Source: Isoetes taiwanensis
Taxonomy: Eukaryota > Streptophyta > Lycopodiopsida > Isoetales > Isoetaceae
Assembly (NCBI GenBank): GCA_021234155.1
Contig: JAJEKV010000065.1
Span: forward strand, 4,767,594-4,831,593
Direction: 5' to 3'
Length of the DNA: 64,000 bases
Shown here: piece by piece, positions 12,652-23,867 of the stretch
Numbering within the stretch: the first letter of the stretch is position 1
Layout: every line of letters begins with the position of its first letter
Notes under the pieces: generated by a model
Databases searched by the model: none
The model's input: only the letters and a program-made list of their open reading frames with translations
What the model was told of the DNA's origin: nothing
Program-made: the position numbers and the translations under genes

Positions 12652-14141
12652 TCTTTATATATATTATATAAATTAGCAAGAGCGAAGCCCCTCCATGGGA
12701 GTTTTCTATTTCTATCTTGATCGTAGAGTGGTCAACATAGAATCGAGGCAACAATTTGTGTATCATCGAATGCCTAGAGCAATAAAACCGGTTGTAGTCC
12801 ACTAGGGTTAATGTTTTGGTATCAAGTACATGTCCAAGTGTTTAATCTAATTGGATTGCCTCCATGTTTTGCGTGGTTTGATGCTTCTGCATATTTGCTT
12901 TTACGACATCCACAATTGTTGGTCTAACAGACAAGTCTATTTCACAGGCCTTCTTTTAAGCCGTAGGTCATTCTAGCATGTTCTCAGAACTATTCAATAA
13001 TTTGGGGACTCTGTAAAAATTTGTCGTATATTCTTTTAGATTTGAGGCGGCTTGGAGTTGTTGAATACGAGGGCAGAACAAGGACCTTCATTCAGAGTTG
13101 CTGCAAGCTTGCTAAGAGAATTATTCTGTCAATCTATGTCTTCAAATTTTGTAGCAGTGGTATCTGGGCTGGCAGAACTTATAGTACTAAAAATACTTAG
13201 CACTCTATCTAGGGCAGAGAAAGTTGCGACATGCTCATCCTATGGCTGGGATCCAAATGCTTGGAGTGTAATGCATGCATTCCTGGGAGTGTAGGCTCTC
13301 AATATAGTGATACTTTTGCACAAATTAATAGGATAGTTTTATTCATTGTAAAAGCAGAATGTGTAGCTCCCATTACTCCATCAGAGGCACACTATATGCT
13401 TTTCCTTAAAATTCTCACAATATTGCACGAAACAATTGATAACCTATTCATAGCTAGAAATATATCATGCGTAGTCATACTTGATGAGGAATATATGAAT
13501 GGCGCGAAACAATTGTGTAAGCTATTTGTAGCTAAAAATATGTCATTTATATTAATCCTTAACAAGGAATATTTGAAGCAGCTTTTTATTAGGTTATTTT
13601 AAACATCTCATGTATAGTAATACTTGACGAGGAATATCTGAACAAGCATTCTATTATATGAGATATCTTAATTTGATGTGGGACATGCACTGCATCAAAT
13701 GGTAGTGAATCCAAGATAACATAATCAAGCCTATCTCAAAGACCACATACACAAAGTCTATCTCCTCTACAATTTGGACGACGTAACCCTCGCCCAAACC
13801 TCATGCATTATATGAGCATACCTAGCTTTCTAAAATAGCAAGAAAAGATACTATAAGATGGAATGGCAGAAAAAAATATTGATATTGACAAGGACTGAAG
13901 TGGAATCCAAGGCTATCCATTGTCTATTTTCTCTAATATTGTATATTATGCTATGTATTCACCTTCTCAGATTCATATACAACACAGTTCAATCAAAATC
14001 CATGTCATTTGGTATCCCTTTGGCTTTACATATTGTTGCTAAATTTGTGCATTCTCTCTAAAATCAGCATTCCATCCAACCACATGCTTCGCATTAACTA
14101 TATTTGTACATATGCCCGGCAACGCCGGGCACCATAACTAG
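12652..14141 (+). mobile_element. Helitron, 3' end clear, 5' end probable
   Basis: The 3' terminus has the Helitron hallmark: a GC-rich hairpin (GCCCGGC, loop AAC, GCCGGGC; 14114-14130) followed 11 nt later by CTAG at 14138-14141 and a host T at 14142. A plausible 5' terminus is TC at 12652 after a host A, followed by TTTATATATATTATATAA and then a GCGAAGCCCC block, a style seen in plant Helitrons. This gives a non-autonomous element of about 1.49 kb without Rep/helicase. Its interior holds a few short ORFs (for example 13052-13294) that I do not recognise. The 3' end is strong; the 5' end is inference, and a start further upstream could place the RhoGAP exons inside. Confidence 0.65.
13429..13645. 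repeat. Degenerate tandem repeat, about 76-bp unit
   Basis: GAAACAATTG starts units at 13429 and 13505, and the unit end (TTGATGAGGAATAT and variants) occurs at about 13481, 13558 and 13624. The third unit lacks the start block. It lies within the candidate Helitron. Confidence 0.65.
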
Positions 14142-14702
14142 TTCTACTTATGTACGAAATAGATTGCACGTTATCCATAGGATGCAAAAAATGGTTGGGC
14201 TAGAGCAGAAGTTGGCCTTTTATCGTAGAAAAGATGCAAGGAAATTATATTTGTGAAATTGCATTCAAGGGGGTCCTTTCCAGCTCTTGCTTTAGTAAAA
14301 GCTGATAAAAAAAAAATGTTAAAATGATTGTGAAGATCGTGATGGCAAAACTTTCTAGCAATTAATTGGTAATTTGGTGAATTGCAAATGGAATTTAGAT
14401 AATGACAATCCTTACTTAGCTAATTCGGAACACTAGGATGAAGCATTCTATATAACAACAACATGCTGGAGAAGATCACCATGGCAATCTTCTCGATAAC
14501 AGTAGAGGACGTAATCAATAAAAGACTTATAAACATTATCATCAAAACATGTCATTCCTATTCATCATTGGGCATATAATTTACAAGAGATCGCTTGAGC
14601 AATGAAGTCACTGACTGAGTTCATTAGCTATTCGCCGAACATGCTCTCTCCCAACCTCTATAGCTTAAGAAGTGTCCATCTCTGAATACCCCGTTACATC
14701 TG

Positions 14703-15473
14703 CTACATTAACTTCCATGGCCTGGGCAATTCTTTGTGCATTTTCGGCAATGTGGAGCGCTTCAATGTCTCCGATAATTTTTTTGTAGGTGCCTTCTCAG
14801 ATAGATCAGGGGCCTTCATAGCTAAGGGTTGGATAGGGTTAACGACGCCGGAAGGCTCAATCTTGGTAACGGGTTCTGCATCTGGGGTCCTTGCCATTGA
14901 TGGTTCCCCAAAGGCAGCTAAGGGTTTCACACTTTTTTTTTTGCCATTGCCCTTAGCCAATTAATATCCATCCTTGAGGGCGTCTTTTCATCTCGTTTAG
15001 CTTTTAAAGCTATGCTTGGAGTTTTTTATCGTTTGATAGCCCTTTTCTACATGTAGAAAATCTAAAAAGAATATCCTTGTTTCGTTTTATACCAGATAGG
15101 GACAAAGACTCATAAGACGACAGGATCCAATCATAGCCCTTTGCGCTCGTAGGGACATCTTGCTAGCAGACGTCATTGAAGGGTCATAGTTCCTCCACTT
15201 CAAAACAAACTTCAGGAATTGGAGCTGTTGGGTGTCCTCAACACTACATATGAGAGCATCCTGCACGTTGTTTTTTATGCTTTCCCACATTGCAATAACA
15301 ATGCCTATCCTGCATGATATCATTCGGGCTTGTATCAGTGCACAAAAACAAGCATAGGTCCCTCCAACGGTCTCCTCTGATATGCTCTGTGCAATTTCTA
15401 TGCACCACTTTCGAGCATTTGACGGTGTGATGATCCACATGGGCTCGACATCAGACCCCCTAAAAAGCTCCAA
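14703..15473 (-). other. Two minus-strand ORFs, unrecognised
   Basis: An open frame of 128 aa (15473-15087) reads GSDVEPMWIITPSNARKW and then EIAQSISEETVGGTYACF. It begins just after a TTTTTAG that could be a splice acceptor. A second frame of 85 aa (14960-14703) starts MAKGNGKKKSVKPLAAF and is Lys/Pro/Ala-rich. The first looks like real coding sequence by composition, but I recognise no family. They could be exons of a transposon gene or of a hypothetical plant gene. A splice joining them has not been established. Confidence 0.35.
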
Positions 15474-15524
15474 GACTGAAAAGCAAATGCGGTTAGGTAA
15501 ACGGATGTATACGAGAGATTATGT

Positions 15525-15859
15525 CCAAAGAATTGCGGTCGCGATTCTTTGGAGCACAACAAGAAAAAACTAGGAAAAAAAGAATCGCAAGAATACTAGA
15601 ACATATGTTTACCACATTAACCACTACTCGGCAGAATCGCATCCGTGATCCTTGTGAAGACAAATGGTGCTAACATATATTAAGCCAATGGTTAGCAAAA
15701 TTGCGGCTGCGGTGTTGCTAAGTATGCAGTTCAGTGTAATGTTGTACCTGTCTAACCACTGCTCGCTAGGATTGCAGCCACAATCCTAGTGAAGATAGAG
15801 AGAGCTATCATAAACAAATGTTTTGCTCAACAAGATCACTGCCACGATCTTGTTGAGCA
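15525..15859. repeat. Run of five short palindromes sharing a core
   Basis: Positions: 15525-15552 (arms CCAAAGAAT), about 15631-15656 (weak), 15692-15721 (arms TTAGCAA), 15766-15789 (arms CTAGGATTG) and 15824-15859 (14-bp perfect arms TGCTCAACAAGATC). The centres are variants of one 14-nt core: ATTGCGGTCGCGAT, ATCGCATCCGTGAT, ATTGCGGCTGCGGT, ATTGCAGCCACAAT, ATCACTGCCACGAT. The second and fourth also share flanks (AACCACT-CTCG and GTGAAGA). Outer arms differ from unit to unit, yet each matches its own partner. Confidence 0.8.
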
Positions 15860-16007
15860 TACATTCATTCTAACAACGATAAAATTTATTAAGCTAACAA
15901 GAGAGCTCGCAAGAAGCGCGGAATCTGACCTTCTTTAATGGACTCTTCGGCCTCATAGTCGTTAGGATGATTTCAATTAAGTCACCAGTTTTCCACCTCC
16001 AGAGACT

Positions 16008-16686
16008 GTGCCCACTTTTCTCCTCCGAGTGTTCTTTGGTGAGGGGAGTGTTAGTCCTGTGTTACTAGACACTGGACAATTCTTAAGCACTACACAAGCC
16101 ATCACACAAGATCCCAAAAACAAGGGTCATGGAGGAGCGTCAAGTAGCAAACCCAAGCCATGCAGAAATCCACGCCCTCTTCAAAGAAGAGGATAAGGGG
16201 TGACAAGTGACCACACCTGGGAGTGCGGCCTTAACTTAGCAGGATTCGTGGCACTTATGACGGTACTGACAAGATTCCCCCAAATCAAGCATATGATCCA
16301 AGAGTTGGTAACCGAGATCACAAAGGCTCTGCCTTATGCCTATTTTGGGCCCGAGGCCGTTGTACTATATACATGAGTGGAGTTAGACCTTAACTTTTTA
16401 GATGAGACCTCGTATCGTCTCGTTTCAGTTTTGTCTCAGTGTCTCGCAAGACCTCATGTAATTCTTATGATATTCAAGGTATTCTTATCTTCGCATACAG
16501 TTTCCTTTGTTGCTTGTTTTCTTCTTTCTGTTCTTATCTCTCTTGCAAAATCTCGCGTGACACGCTATACTAAGGATTTGTCTGTTCGATCCAAGGGTCC
16601 TCACATAGGGTTGTCTTGCAGACACTCCCGAACCCAGACCCTAAACACTCTATCGGCAGGAACTCCCACCAAATCTGTTCATTTTG
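16008..16686 (+). mobile_element. LTR-type retroelement relic, left part (gag-side)
   Basis: Degenerate coding sequence in several frames. The frame open at 16377-16686 runs directly into the left TSD of the full-length LINE, and the same frame resumes at 24762 on the far side, as TPTKSVHF before and APDLDHLMPNVMPK after. This sequence and 24778-25562 were therefore one continuous reading frame before the LINE inserted. The retropepsin-like fold downstream identifies the host as an LTR-retrotransposon relic. It contains stops (for example near 16372) and is dead. Confidence 0.6.
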
Positions 16687-16889
16687 AAAATTGTAGTATT
16701 TACAGACGTGCGCCCTTTTTGTTGATTTTTTTTGTCTTTATCCCACTTTTTCTGTTTGAATCACTTTCTTGGTCGAAATTGGCCTGAGAACTTGAATTCT
16801 GCCTTCTTTGATCACGAATTCCTCTGAATTGCATGCTAGCCTGGTAGAGGCTAGCAATCTCTGATGACTCGCGAAGTCTTTAGCTTCAA

Positions 16890-19800
16890 ATGGACACCAC
16901 AATCTTCACCATTCTAATTGATGGTCCTAGACTGACTTGTGGTTTTCTAAAAGACCCAGCATCTCAATTGTGGGAGGAACTCATTCTCAACAAATTCTTT
17001 CCAGATAATCTGTTTCATTCGGAATACACCTTTGTGCCGAGCTCTGAAGATCTTGAAACAGAAATCATTGAGGCATGGTTAGAAGAATTCATTGGTGACA
17101 AAAATTGTCCTGCTACTGGAATTTTTCGAGTTCATTGTGATTGGAGCGAAAACCATGTGTTTGTGAAGGTATTCTCTGCTTAAATCATGCTTTATTTGCT
17201 ACTATGTGTCAAGGATCCTGCATTATGGTAATCTGTGAGGCAATTTAGTCTAAATTTGATCTTCCTGTGTTCTCCTTTCATGTTTCTCAAGCTTTTCCAC
17301 TTTCTCCCTTCTTTTCTGACCCTCCCCTGCTTTTGATCGATTCAATTTCCCCTTTGTTGCATCCACCTGTGCTTTATGATTGCGAAAATGAAGAGCCATT
17401 TTAACCTAAAGCCCAAAACTCTGCCGTTTCTCCATTGTTTTTTGGCGCTTCAAAAAGAAGATCAGCAATCTCTGCTTTCAAACTTGAAGGATATCTCCTC
17501 CAAAGGCTCAGCTTTCATTCCCTTTGGCAATTTTCGGGATCTTACTCTTCAAAGCAAATTAATGGAGCCTCTTTCTGACCGCACGCCAATATGGGATAAT
17601 CTCTCGAAAGATCCCAATTTCCTTGGTGTTATGCCTTCAATTGATCCTTCTACTGGCATTCCTGAGCCTTATGGTATCTAGCGCCCTACTGTTGAAGTCA
17701 ATTCTGATGCTGCTTGGGACAATATACTTCAAAATGAACGACCTCAACTAGGATCTAAACTTGCTACTGTGCACGGTATTCATTTAAACTCTCCTATGGT
17801 TTTTGAGAAAATGAAATGTCTTTCCAATTCTGCTGTCATTCTCAAAGTAAACAAAACAGGGATCAACATAGCTAACCTTTGGTCTCATTTGCTCTCTCTG
17901 CAAAAAGGCCTTACCATAAATGTTGTTTACTGGTTAAGCTATCCTTACATCATGATTGAATGTGGCAACCAAAGGTCAGCAAATTTTCTTCTTCACAGTG
18001 GAACTTTGGTTTATGAAAACTTCCATATCTCATTCATTAAATGGAATCCCAAGCTTTCCACTTCTGACTTGAACAACTACTGTGTTGCATCCACCTCCCT
18101 TTATGGCTTAAATCCAATTTATTGGAATGAAGATTCCTTCAAATCTCTTTTCAATTCCATTGGTACCTATATTTCAACTGTTTATGCTCCCTATAAACCT
18201 CCAATTGCTTATGTTCAGCTTGATCTATCCAAAGACATCCCTTCTTCAATCCCTTTCACTGACTGCTTTGGCCAAAAATCCACCTTGGATCTAAGGTGTG
18301 GGCTGGATTGCCTCCAAATTGCCCTAAATGCAATTCTAGACATTTTTGGTATGCAGATTGTAGGCTTGAAGCTACTGAAGTAAGGGAATCAAGAGAAACC
18401 AAGGAAAATGAGCACACAAACTCATTTCAGGTTAAAAATAATGAGAACACCATCAACAAAGAAAGGGCAGTTCCATTTATTCCCTGGAATAGAGTCAATG
18501 GAAGTGCAAGAAGAATTGCAAAAAAGAGGATGGAAAAAGAAAAAGTACAGCCTCCTGGCAACATCGACAAAAAAAGATATGTGATTGAAAATGGTTCCTC
18601 AATCACATCAATGATGACAGACTCTCAAAGATACACGCTCAAAGGAAAATCCAAAGTTGATTTTGGCAAAGACTTACATTCAACTTTATCTCAAATAGCT
18701 CGAGAGTCTAGATCCAATCTCAACCATATTCCAAGCAGCTCCAACTCAAAATCAAATTGGTGTTTACCAATTTGGAAGCCCTCCAAGGGTACGAGAGATT
18801 CATTAACTAAGGAAATATAAAACAAGTACTCATTAAAATCAAATGAGACAAGGGATATTATTCAAGTTTCTGAGATCCATACAGCTATTAACAAGAAAAG
18901 CAATAGTCTCTCTATCAGAAACTCTACTACAGCTCAGAAACATGTTGATCCTGCTACTGCTCCTGCTCCACTTCTCAAACCTTTCGAGCAAACTAAGCAA
19001 CATCAGCATCACCAACAACCTCAGCACCAGCCTCAGCAGATTCCAAATGCAGATCCTTCTGCTAAAAATAAATCATCTTCATCTACAGCATCCTCGGAGG
19101 ATGATGAGGAGGTAATTTTTTGTTCAAATCAATTTGCTGTTTTTGCTAACATTCCTGCAGATCAAAGTGAGCTATTGCATCCCAACACTGTTAACCAGCT
19201 TTCTAAAACCCTCCTTGATGATCATGCTCCCACTCCCATTCCCAAGCCTCCTCCCAAGCCTTCTCAAAAACAAAACCCCTCAATCAATAGTTTCATTGAT
19301 CTGATTGACATCTCCTCCCCTGAAAGCCCTTCTTCCTTATCTCAAACCCATTTGTCTATTTCTGATGCAGTTGTCAGACAGTTGGCCACCATAGATTTCT
19401 CAAAGGATAAAGTGCACAAGGTTGTGGATAAGGTTGCTAATGCCACCTCAGATTTAGATACAAACAAAGGTCTCAAATTTGGCGATTATCAAAAGGAGAT
19501 TGACAACTTGCTGAGAGCAGATTCTGATTTTGGAGATTCAGAAAATGGGGATTCAGAAATGGGAGATCAAGACATTGATTATGTTCCTGAGACACCTGAG
19601 CTTTCCTCTAAAAATCCTGACCTCAACTTAAAGAAAGCTGACATTCCTTCATTCAGGCAAGTTCTCAATCCTATAAGCATAAATGATATCAGCATTAATG
19701 CTAATAAAGCTAATAATGCTAATAATTTGATTAACTTTGATCTCAATTCTAATCCCCCAGTTAATAAATTATTTGAATTCATTCCTGGTGGTGCTTCCTC

Positions 19801-20056
19801 TGAAAACGAAAGTGAAAGTGATATTGAAAATTATAAAGAAAATGTGGATCTCTATGATAAAAACAATTGGGATTATGAATATTACTTAAACAGTTATCAC
19901 CCTGGTGAGGATATGACTAAAGAAAATTCTACCAAGAATTCTAGGGGCAGGAAAAAGACCATAGTTTCTGTCCCTAAAAATGCCCTTGCTAGCAACACCA
20001 GAAGTAAGCAAAAGAAAAAAGAAAAAAGGGGAAAAGGAAGAAATAAAAGGTCATAA
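16890..20056 (+). pseudogene. LINE ORF1 (nucleic-acid-binding protein), broken
   Basis: The frame runs from MDTTIFTILIDGPRLTCGF (16890) to a Lys-rich C-terminus (GRKKTIVSVPKN, KKKEKRGKGRNKRS) ending at 20056. Lesions: a stop at 17181 with frame slippage and stops to about 17375; a TAG at 17679-17681; an extra TG dinucleotide at about 18296-18300, inferred because the sister copy reads RWSGLPPHC where this copy breaks frame; and a TAA at 18818-18820. A zinc-knuckle-like CPKCNSRHFWYADC lies at about 18320-18362. The C-terminal third (19175-20056) is open for 293 aa, rich in Ser/Pro/Asp/Asn. ORF1 proteins bind the element RNA and form the RNP. This copy cannot make a full-length one unless stops are bypassed. 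Confidence 0.85.
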
Positions 20057-20089
20057 TTTCTCTCCCTTGTTTGTTCTTAAATTTTCCTC

Positions 20090-23000
20090 ATGAAGATTGT
20101 TTCCTGGAATTTAAGAGGGATAAAAGGTGTTTTAAAGAGAAGAAGAGTTATTTCCCAGCTTAAAACCTATAAAGCTGATGTCATTCTTCTCCAAGAACAT
20201 AAGCTTCAGAAATTTGAGTGTGCAAACCTAGGTGATTGGATCATCCCTAGTAGTACCTCCATTTGGATAGAAGCTAATGGAACCTCGAATGGTATTTGCA
20301 TGATTTGGAAAAATATGGATAACATATCCTTTTATAACAGCCCTACTAATATGTGGCAGGTCACGATTTTTAAGTTCCAAGATAATCATTTTGGTCTTAT
20401 TAACATCTATGCTTCTACTAATCCTAAAGATAGAGAAGCTCTTTGGGTTGACATAAATAATTGGATAAAAAATCAAGTTGTTTCAGATTGGATAGTTGCA
20501 GGTGACTTCAACAACACACCCTCATGGGATCAAAAGCTTGGAAACAAGATCAATATGACAAGGCTAGAAAAAACCAACTGGAACAATTTTATTGATGAAA
20601 ATTCTTTTATTCTCATTCCCTCTTCTCCTGCCAAATATTCTTGGTCAAATAAGAGAAAAGGGGAGGCTAGAGTCTACTGTGCCTTAGACAGATTTTATCT
20701 AAACACTTCCAACACAAATTTCTGGGATAATGCTTATGTTGTATCTGATGAGTCTGTCTCCATATCTGATCACCAACCACAGTTCCTTTGTACTAATCAT
20801 CATACCTCAATGCCTAGAGCTGGTAATATTCCCTATAAGTTCAACTCCAGTCTCTTGCACTCTGAGGCCTTTTGTGATCAATTCAAAACATTTTATACCA
20901 GCATGCCTTCTGTTAATGATCACAATTCTATGAAGGATTTTTACTCCAAGATTAAATCCTCTAAATCCTGGTCGAACTCCCTCTATAAATCTAAGATGGC
21001 GGAGAAGAACTCTCTGCTTCAGCAAATGAGAGATATTAGAATGGCCCTTCAAAACAATCCTCTTAATGCTTTGTTGCATATTCAGGAAGAAGACATTGAA
21101 AGGCAAATCAAGCTCATTGAAGAGCTTGAAGCCAAGGGGGCTGCTATTAAATGCAAGATCAAATACACTACTGAAATGGATTCGGGTTGCTCCAAATTCT
21201 TTTTCAGAGTAGCTAAATCTAGGCAGCTTAGAAATTCTATTACTGATGTGATTGATGACTCTGGCTCTGTCTTGAACAATCCTGGAGATATCTCCAATTT
21301 CTTTTCCTTGAAATATTCTAAGCTCTTTACCCAAGATATCTCCAGTGACATCTCTGTGACAACAAAAGCTAGAAACTTCATGGATCTTATTGATAATATT
21401 ATCCCCTCTGATCACCCTAAAATGGACTCTTCTGTCAACAGTTTGCCTACTTTGGAGGAAGTTTTAGCTACTCTAAAGAGCTTCAAGCATGGTAAATCAC
21501 CTGGGCCAGATGGCTTCCCTCCTGAATTTTATCTGCATTTTTGGGATATCATCAAGCATGATCTAATGGCTTTTATCAAAGGTTTCTGGAACTCGGATCA
21601 TCTTCACCCATCTATTTCTAGTGGTTTTATCACCCCTAAAGTTGATAAACCTAGTCATTTCTCAGACTGGAGGCCTATTTCTTTAACTAATACCACTTAC
21701 AAAATTTGTGCTAAGATTATTGCTTCCAAGATAAAAGATCATCTGCAAAATGTCATAAGTTCGAATCAATCAGCTTTTTTACCCAATAGTTTTATCCTGG
21801 AAAATTATGTTGCTGCCATGGAGGGTTTGCATTGGAACAAAGTCTCAAATCAGGACTGTATTCTTCTTAAGCTTGATTTTAAAAAGGCTTTTGATACTAT
21901 AAATTGGAATTTCATCAATTTTGCTATGTCTAAGCTTGGCTTTGATCCTGGCCTGATTCAGCTAATTATGGGTCTAAATCAAAGATCCAGCTCTGCTATT
22001 CTTATCAATGGTTCTCCTGCTGCCTTCTTTCCTCTAACTAAAGGAGTGAGACAAGGTTGTCCTCTTGCTTCCTACCTCTTTATTACTGTGACTGAATTAT
22101 TGACCAAAGCTGTCATGTTCCATCAGAATAATGGGAATATTATTGGTTTGAGGGCTCCTGATAATGTAAATTCTCTCAGTATGCTTCAATATGCTGATGA
22201 CACTTTCCCTTTCCTCAAGAATGATCTTAACAATATCTCTGGCTTTCTCAATATTGCCAATGATTTCAGTGCTGCCTCTGGGATTTATTTAAATTTGGAA
22301 AAATGTAGCATCATGGCTGATATTCCTGATTCCCAAATTGCTGGGATTAATGTGATTAGCACTACTCAAGCTACTAAGTTGCTTGGTATGCCTCTTTCTT
22401 TAAATGCTAATCTCTCTGGCCTATGGACTCCTATTGTTGACAAAATTCGTGCCAAGCTCCATATTTATAGGAACAGTATTTCTCTGGCTGGTAGAGTTGT
22501 AATTGCCAATGCTGTGCTTGCCAGTTCTCATGTTTATTTCTCCTCTGCTCTGGTAGCTCTAGCATCTATTTATAAGCAAATTGAAAAGATCATTAGGCAA
22601 TTCATTTGGAATGGTAATAACCTGGTTAACTGGGACACTATTGCCAGGAAAAAAAATGATGGTGGTCTCAATTGCAAAATTCTTCATAAGCAAGCTCAAG
22701 CCCTTACTGGTAAATTTATCTGGAAAGCTCTTAATGGATCCTCGAGTGCTGCCTCTATTTTCATAAATTACTGGATCTCTAAAAGTAATCCTGCTGGGCA
22801 TCCCTCTGTAACTCATGCTCTCCCTGATTCTGCCTTTTGTGAGCTTAATATTGCCTCCAACATGTCTCCCCTGATGAGAAATTTTATTAAAGCCTGGAGC
22901 AATATCTCACCAGCTTTTTCTTATGCCCAAATCAACTCTGCTCACCTTGCAATGCCTATTTTTTGGTCCCCTATCTTTAAAGATCATCCTAACCATGTTC

Positions 23001-23773
23001 TTGCTCTCAAGCATCCTCAGATTTACAAAAGGTGGGCCTCTTTTGCTATTAATACTATTGGAGATCTCTGGGACAATAACAGATGGATCACTTGGACTTG
23101 CCTAAGAAGGAAGATTAATGGTACTGCTACTGACAAAAAGATGTATTATCACATCAAGAATGTTATGGGAGACATTATTCCTTCTGTTGCTCATAATACT
23201 GCTTTTGACTGGCATCTAAACAGTAAACCTAGATACAAGGTTTCTCTTATCTATGATTTTCTAAATCAAAATGCTAGCATTGCTAAATCTGCCTCTTCTT
23301 GGAACCTGGATAATGCTACATTCAAATCTTTGATATCTAATGTATGGAACTCCTATTCTCCTAATAAAAGTTCCTTCTTCATCTGGCTTATTGCTAATAA
23401 AAGTGTTTCTTGCCTTGAAACCTACTCTAGGAGGGATCCAAGTATCTCCTCTTTATGCCCTTTAAATTGCAATAATGTGGAATGTATGGAACATCTATTC
23501 TTCTGCCCTAAACTCGGGCCCTTTTGGAGATGGTTTGAGCATTACTTTGGTGTTCATGACAGAAGATCTATCATTCAGTTAATTCAGTCCAATAATCCCT
23601 ACATCAACACTATTATCTCTTTGGCTTTATGGAATATTTGGAAGTCAAGAAATAGATGTCTTTATGGTCACAAAAGTTTCTCTACAACTTGGATCAAGAT
23701 TCATTTCAAATATGATGTTGAGTTATGTGCAACAGCACATAAAAATTTGTTTTCTGACAACTATGACAGGTGA
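20090..23773 (+). CDS. LINE ORF2: endonuclease-reverse transcriptase, intact
   Basis: An uninterrupted 1227-codon frame starting 33 nt after the ORF1 stop. The APE-type endonuclease occupies residues 1 to about 230: SWNLRGIKG (5-13), LLQEHKL (33-39), GDFNN (139-142 region) and the catalytic SDH (226-228). The reverse transcriptase spans about 430-780: SPGPDG (about 469), WRPISLTNTTYK, DFKKAFDTINW (about 595), GVRQGCPLASYLF, QYADDTFPFL (YADD at about 701) and ATKLLGMPLSL. The C-terminal part has the His/Cys-rich CNNVECMEHLFFCPKLGPFW and ALWNIWKSRNRCLYG, typical of plant LINEs. All expected catalytic residues are present. It acts in target-primed reverse transcription in the nucleus. ORF2 integrity beside a ruined ORF1 is unusual and suggests trans-complementation or a very recent insertion of an already defective master. 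Assembly error in ORF1 is an alternative. Confidence 0.95.
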   Translation: MKIVSWNLRGIKGVLKRRRVISQLKTYKADVILLQEHKLQKFECANLGDWIIPSSTSIWIEANGTSNGICMIWKNMDNISFYNSPTNMWQVTIFKFQDNHFGLINIYASTNPKDREALWVDINNWIKNQVVSDWIVAGDFNNTPSWDQKLGNKINMTRLEKTNWNNFIDENSFILIPSSPAKYSWSNKRKGEARVYCALDRFYLNTSNTNFWDNAYVVSDESVSISDHQPQFLCTNHHTSMPRAGNIPYKFNSSLLHSEAFCDQFKTFYTSMPSVNDHNSMKDFYSKIKSSKSWSNSLYKSKMAEKNSLLQQMRDIRMALQNNPLNALLHIQEEDIERQIKLIEELEAKGAAIKCKIKYTTEMDSGCSKFFFRVAKSRQLRNSITDVIDDSGSVLNNPGDISNFFSLKYSKLFTQDISSDISVTTKARNFMDLIDNIIPSDHPKMDSSVNSLPTLEEVLATLKSFKHGKSPGPDGFPPEFYLHFWDIIKHDLMAFIKGFWNSDHLHPSISSGFITPKVDKPSHFSDWRPISLTNTTYKICAKIIASKIKDHLQNVISSNQSAFLPNSFILENYVAAMEGLHWNKVSNQDCILLKLDFKKAFDTINWNFINFAMSKLGFDPGLIQLIMGLNQRSSSAILINGSPAAFFPLTKGVRQGCPLASYLFITVTELLTKAVMFHQNNGNIIGLRAPDNVNSLSMLQYADDTFPFLKNDLNNISGFLNIANDFSAASGIYLNLEKCSIMADIPDSQIAGINVISTTQATKLLGMPLSLNANLSGLWTPIVDKIRAKLHIYRNSISLAGRVVIANAVLASSHVYFSSALVALASIYKQIEKIIRQFIWNGNNLVNWDTIARKKNDGGLNCKILHKQAQALTGKFIWKALNGSSSAASIFINYWISKSNPAGHPSVTHALPDSAFCELNIASNMSPLMRNFIKAWSNISPAFSYAQINSAHLAMPIFWSPIFKDHPNHVLALKHPQIYKRWASFAINTIGDLWDNNRWITWTCLRRKINGTATDKKMYYHIKNVMGDIIPSVAHNTAFDWHLNSKPRYKVSLIYDFLNQNASIAKSASSWNLDNATFKSLISNVWNSYSPNKSSFFIWLIANKSVSCLETYSRRDPSISSLCPLNCNNVECMEHLFFCPKLGPFWRWFEHYFGVHDRRSIIQLIQSNNPYINTIISLALWNIWKSRNRCLYGHKSFSTTWIKIHFKYDVELCATAHKNLFSDNYDR

Positions 23774-23867
23774 TGGGACCAAATTGGTATTTTTGAAGGG
23801 TATTTTAACCTGTTTAAATCAAATCTATCTTATAGAACTTCTAATTGATTTCTTGCTCATAGGGTAC

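Noticed and set aside
19579-19782. Antisense ORFs across LINE ORF1 and ORF2 (also 20807-21415)
   Set aside because: They are shadows of the LINE coding strand with no recognisable family.
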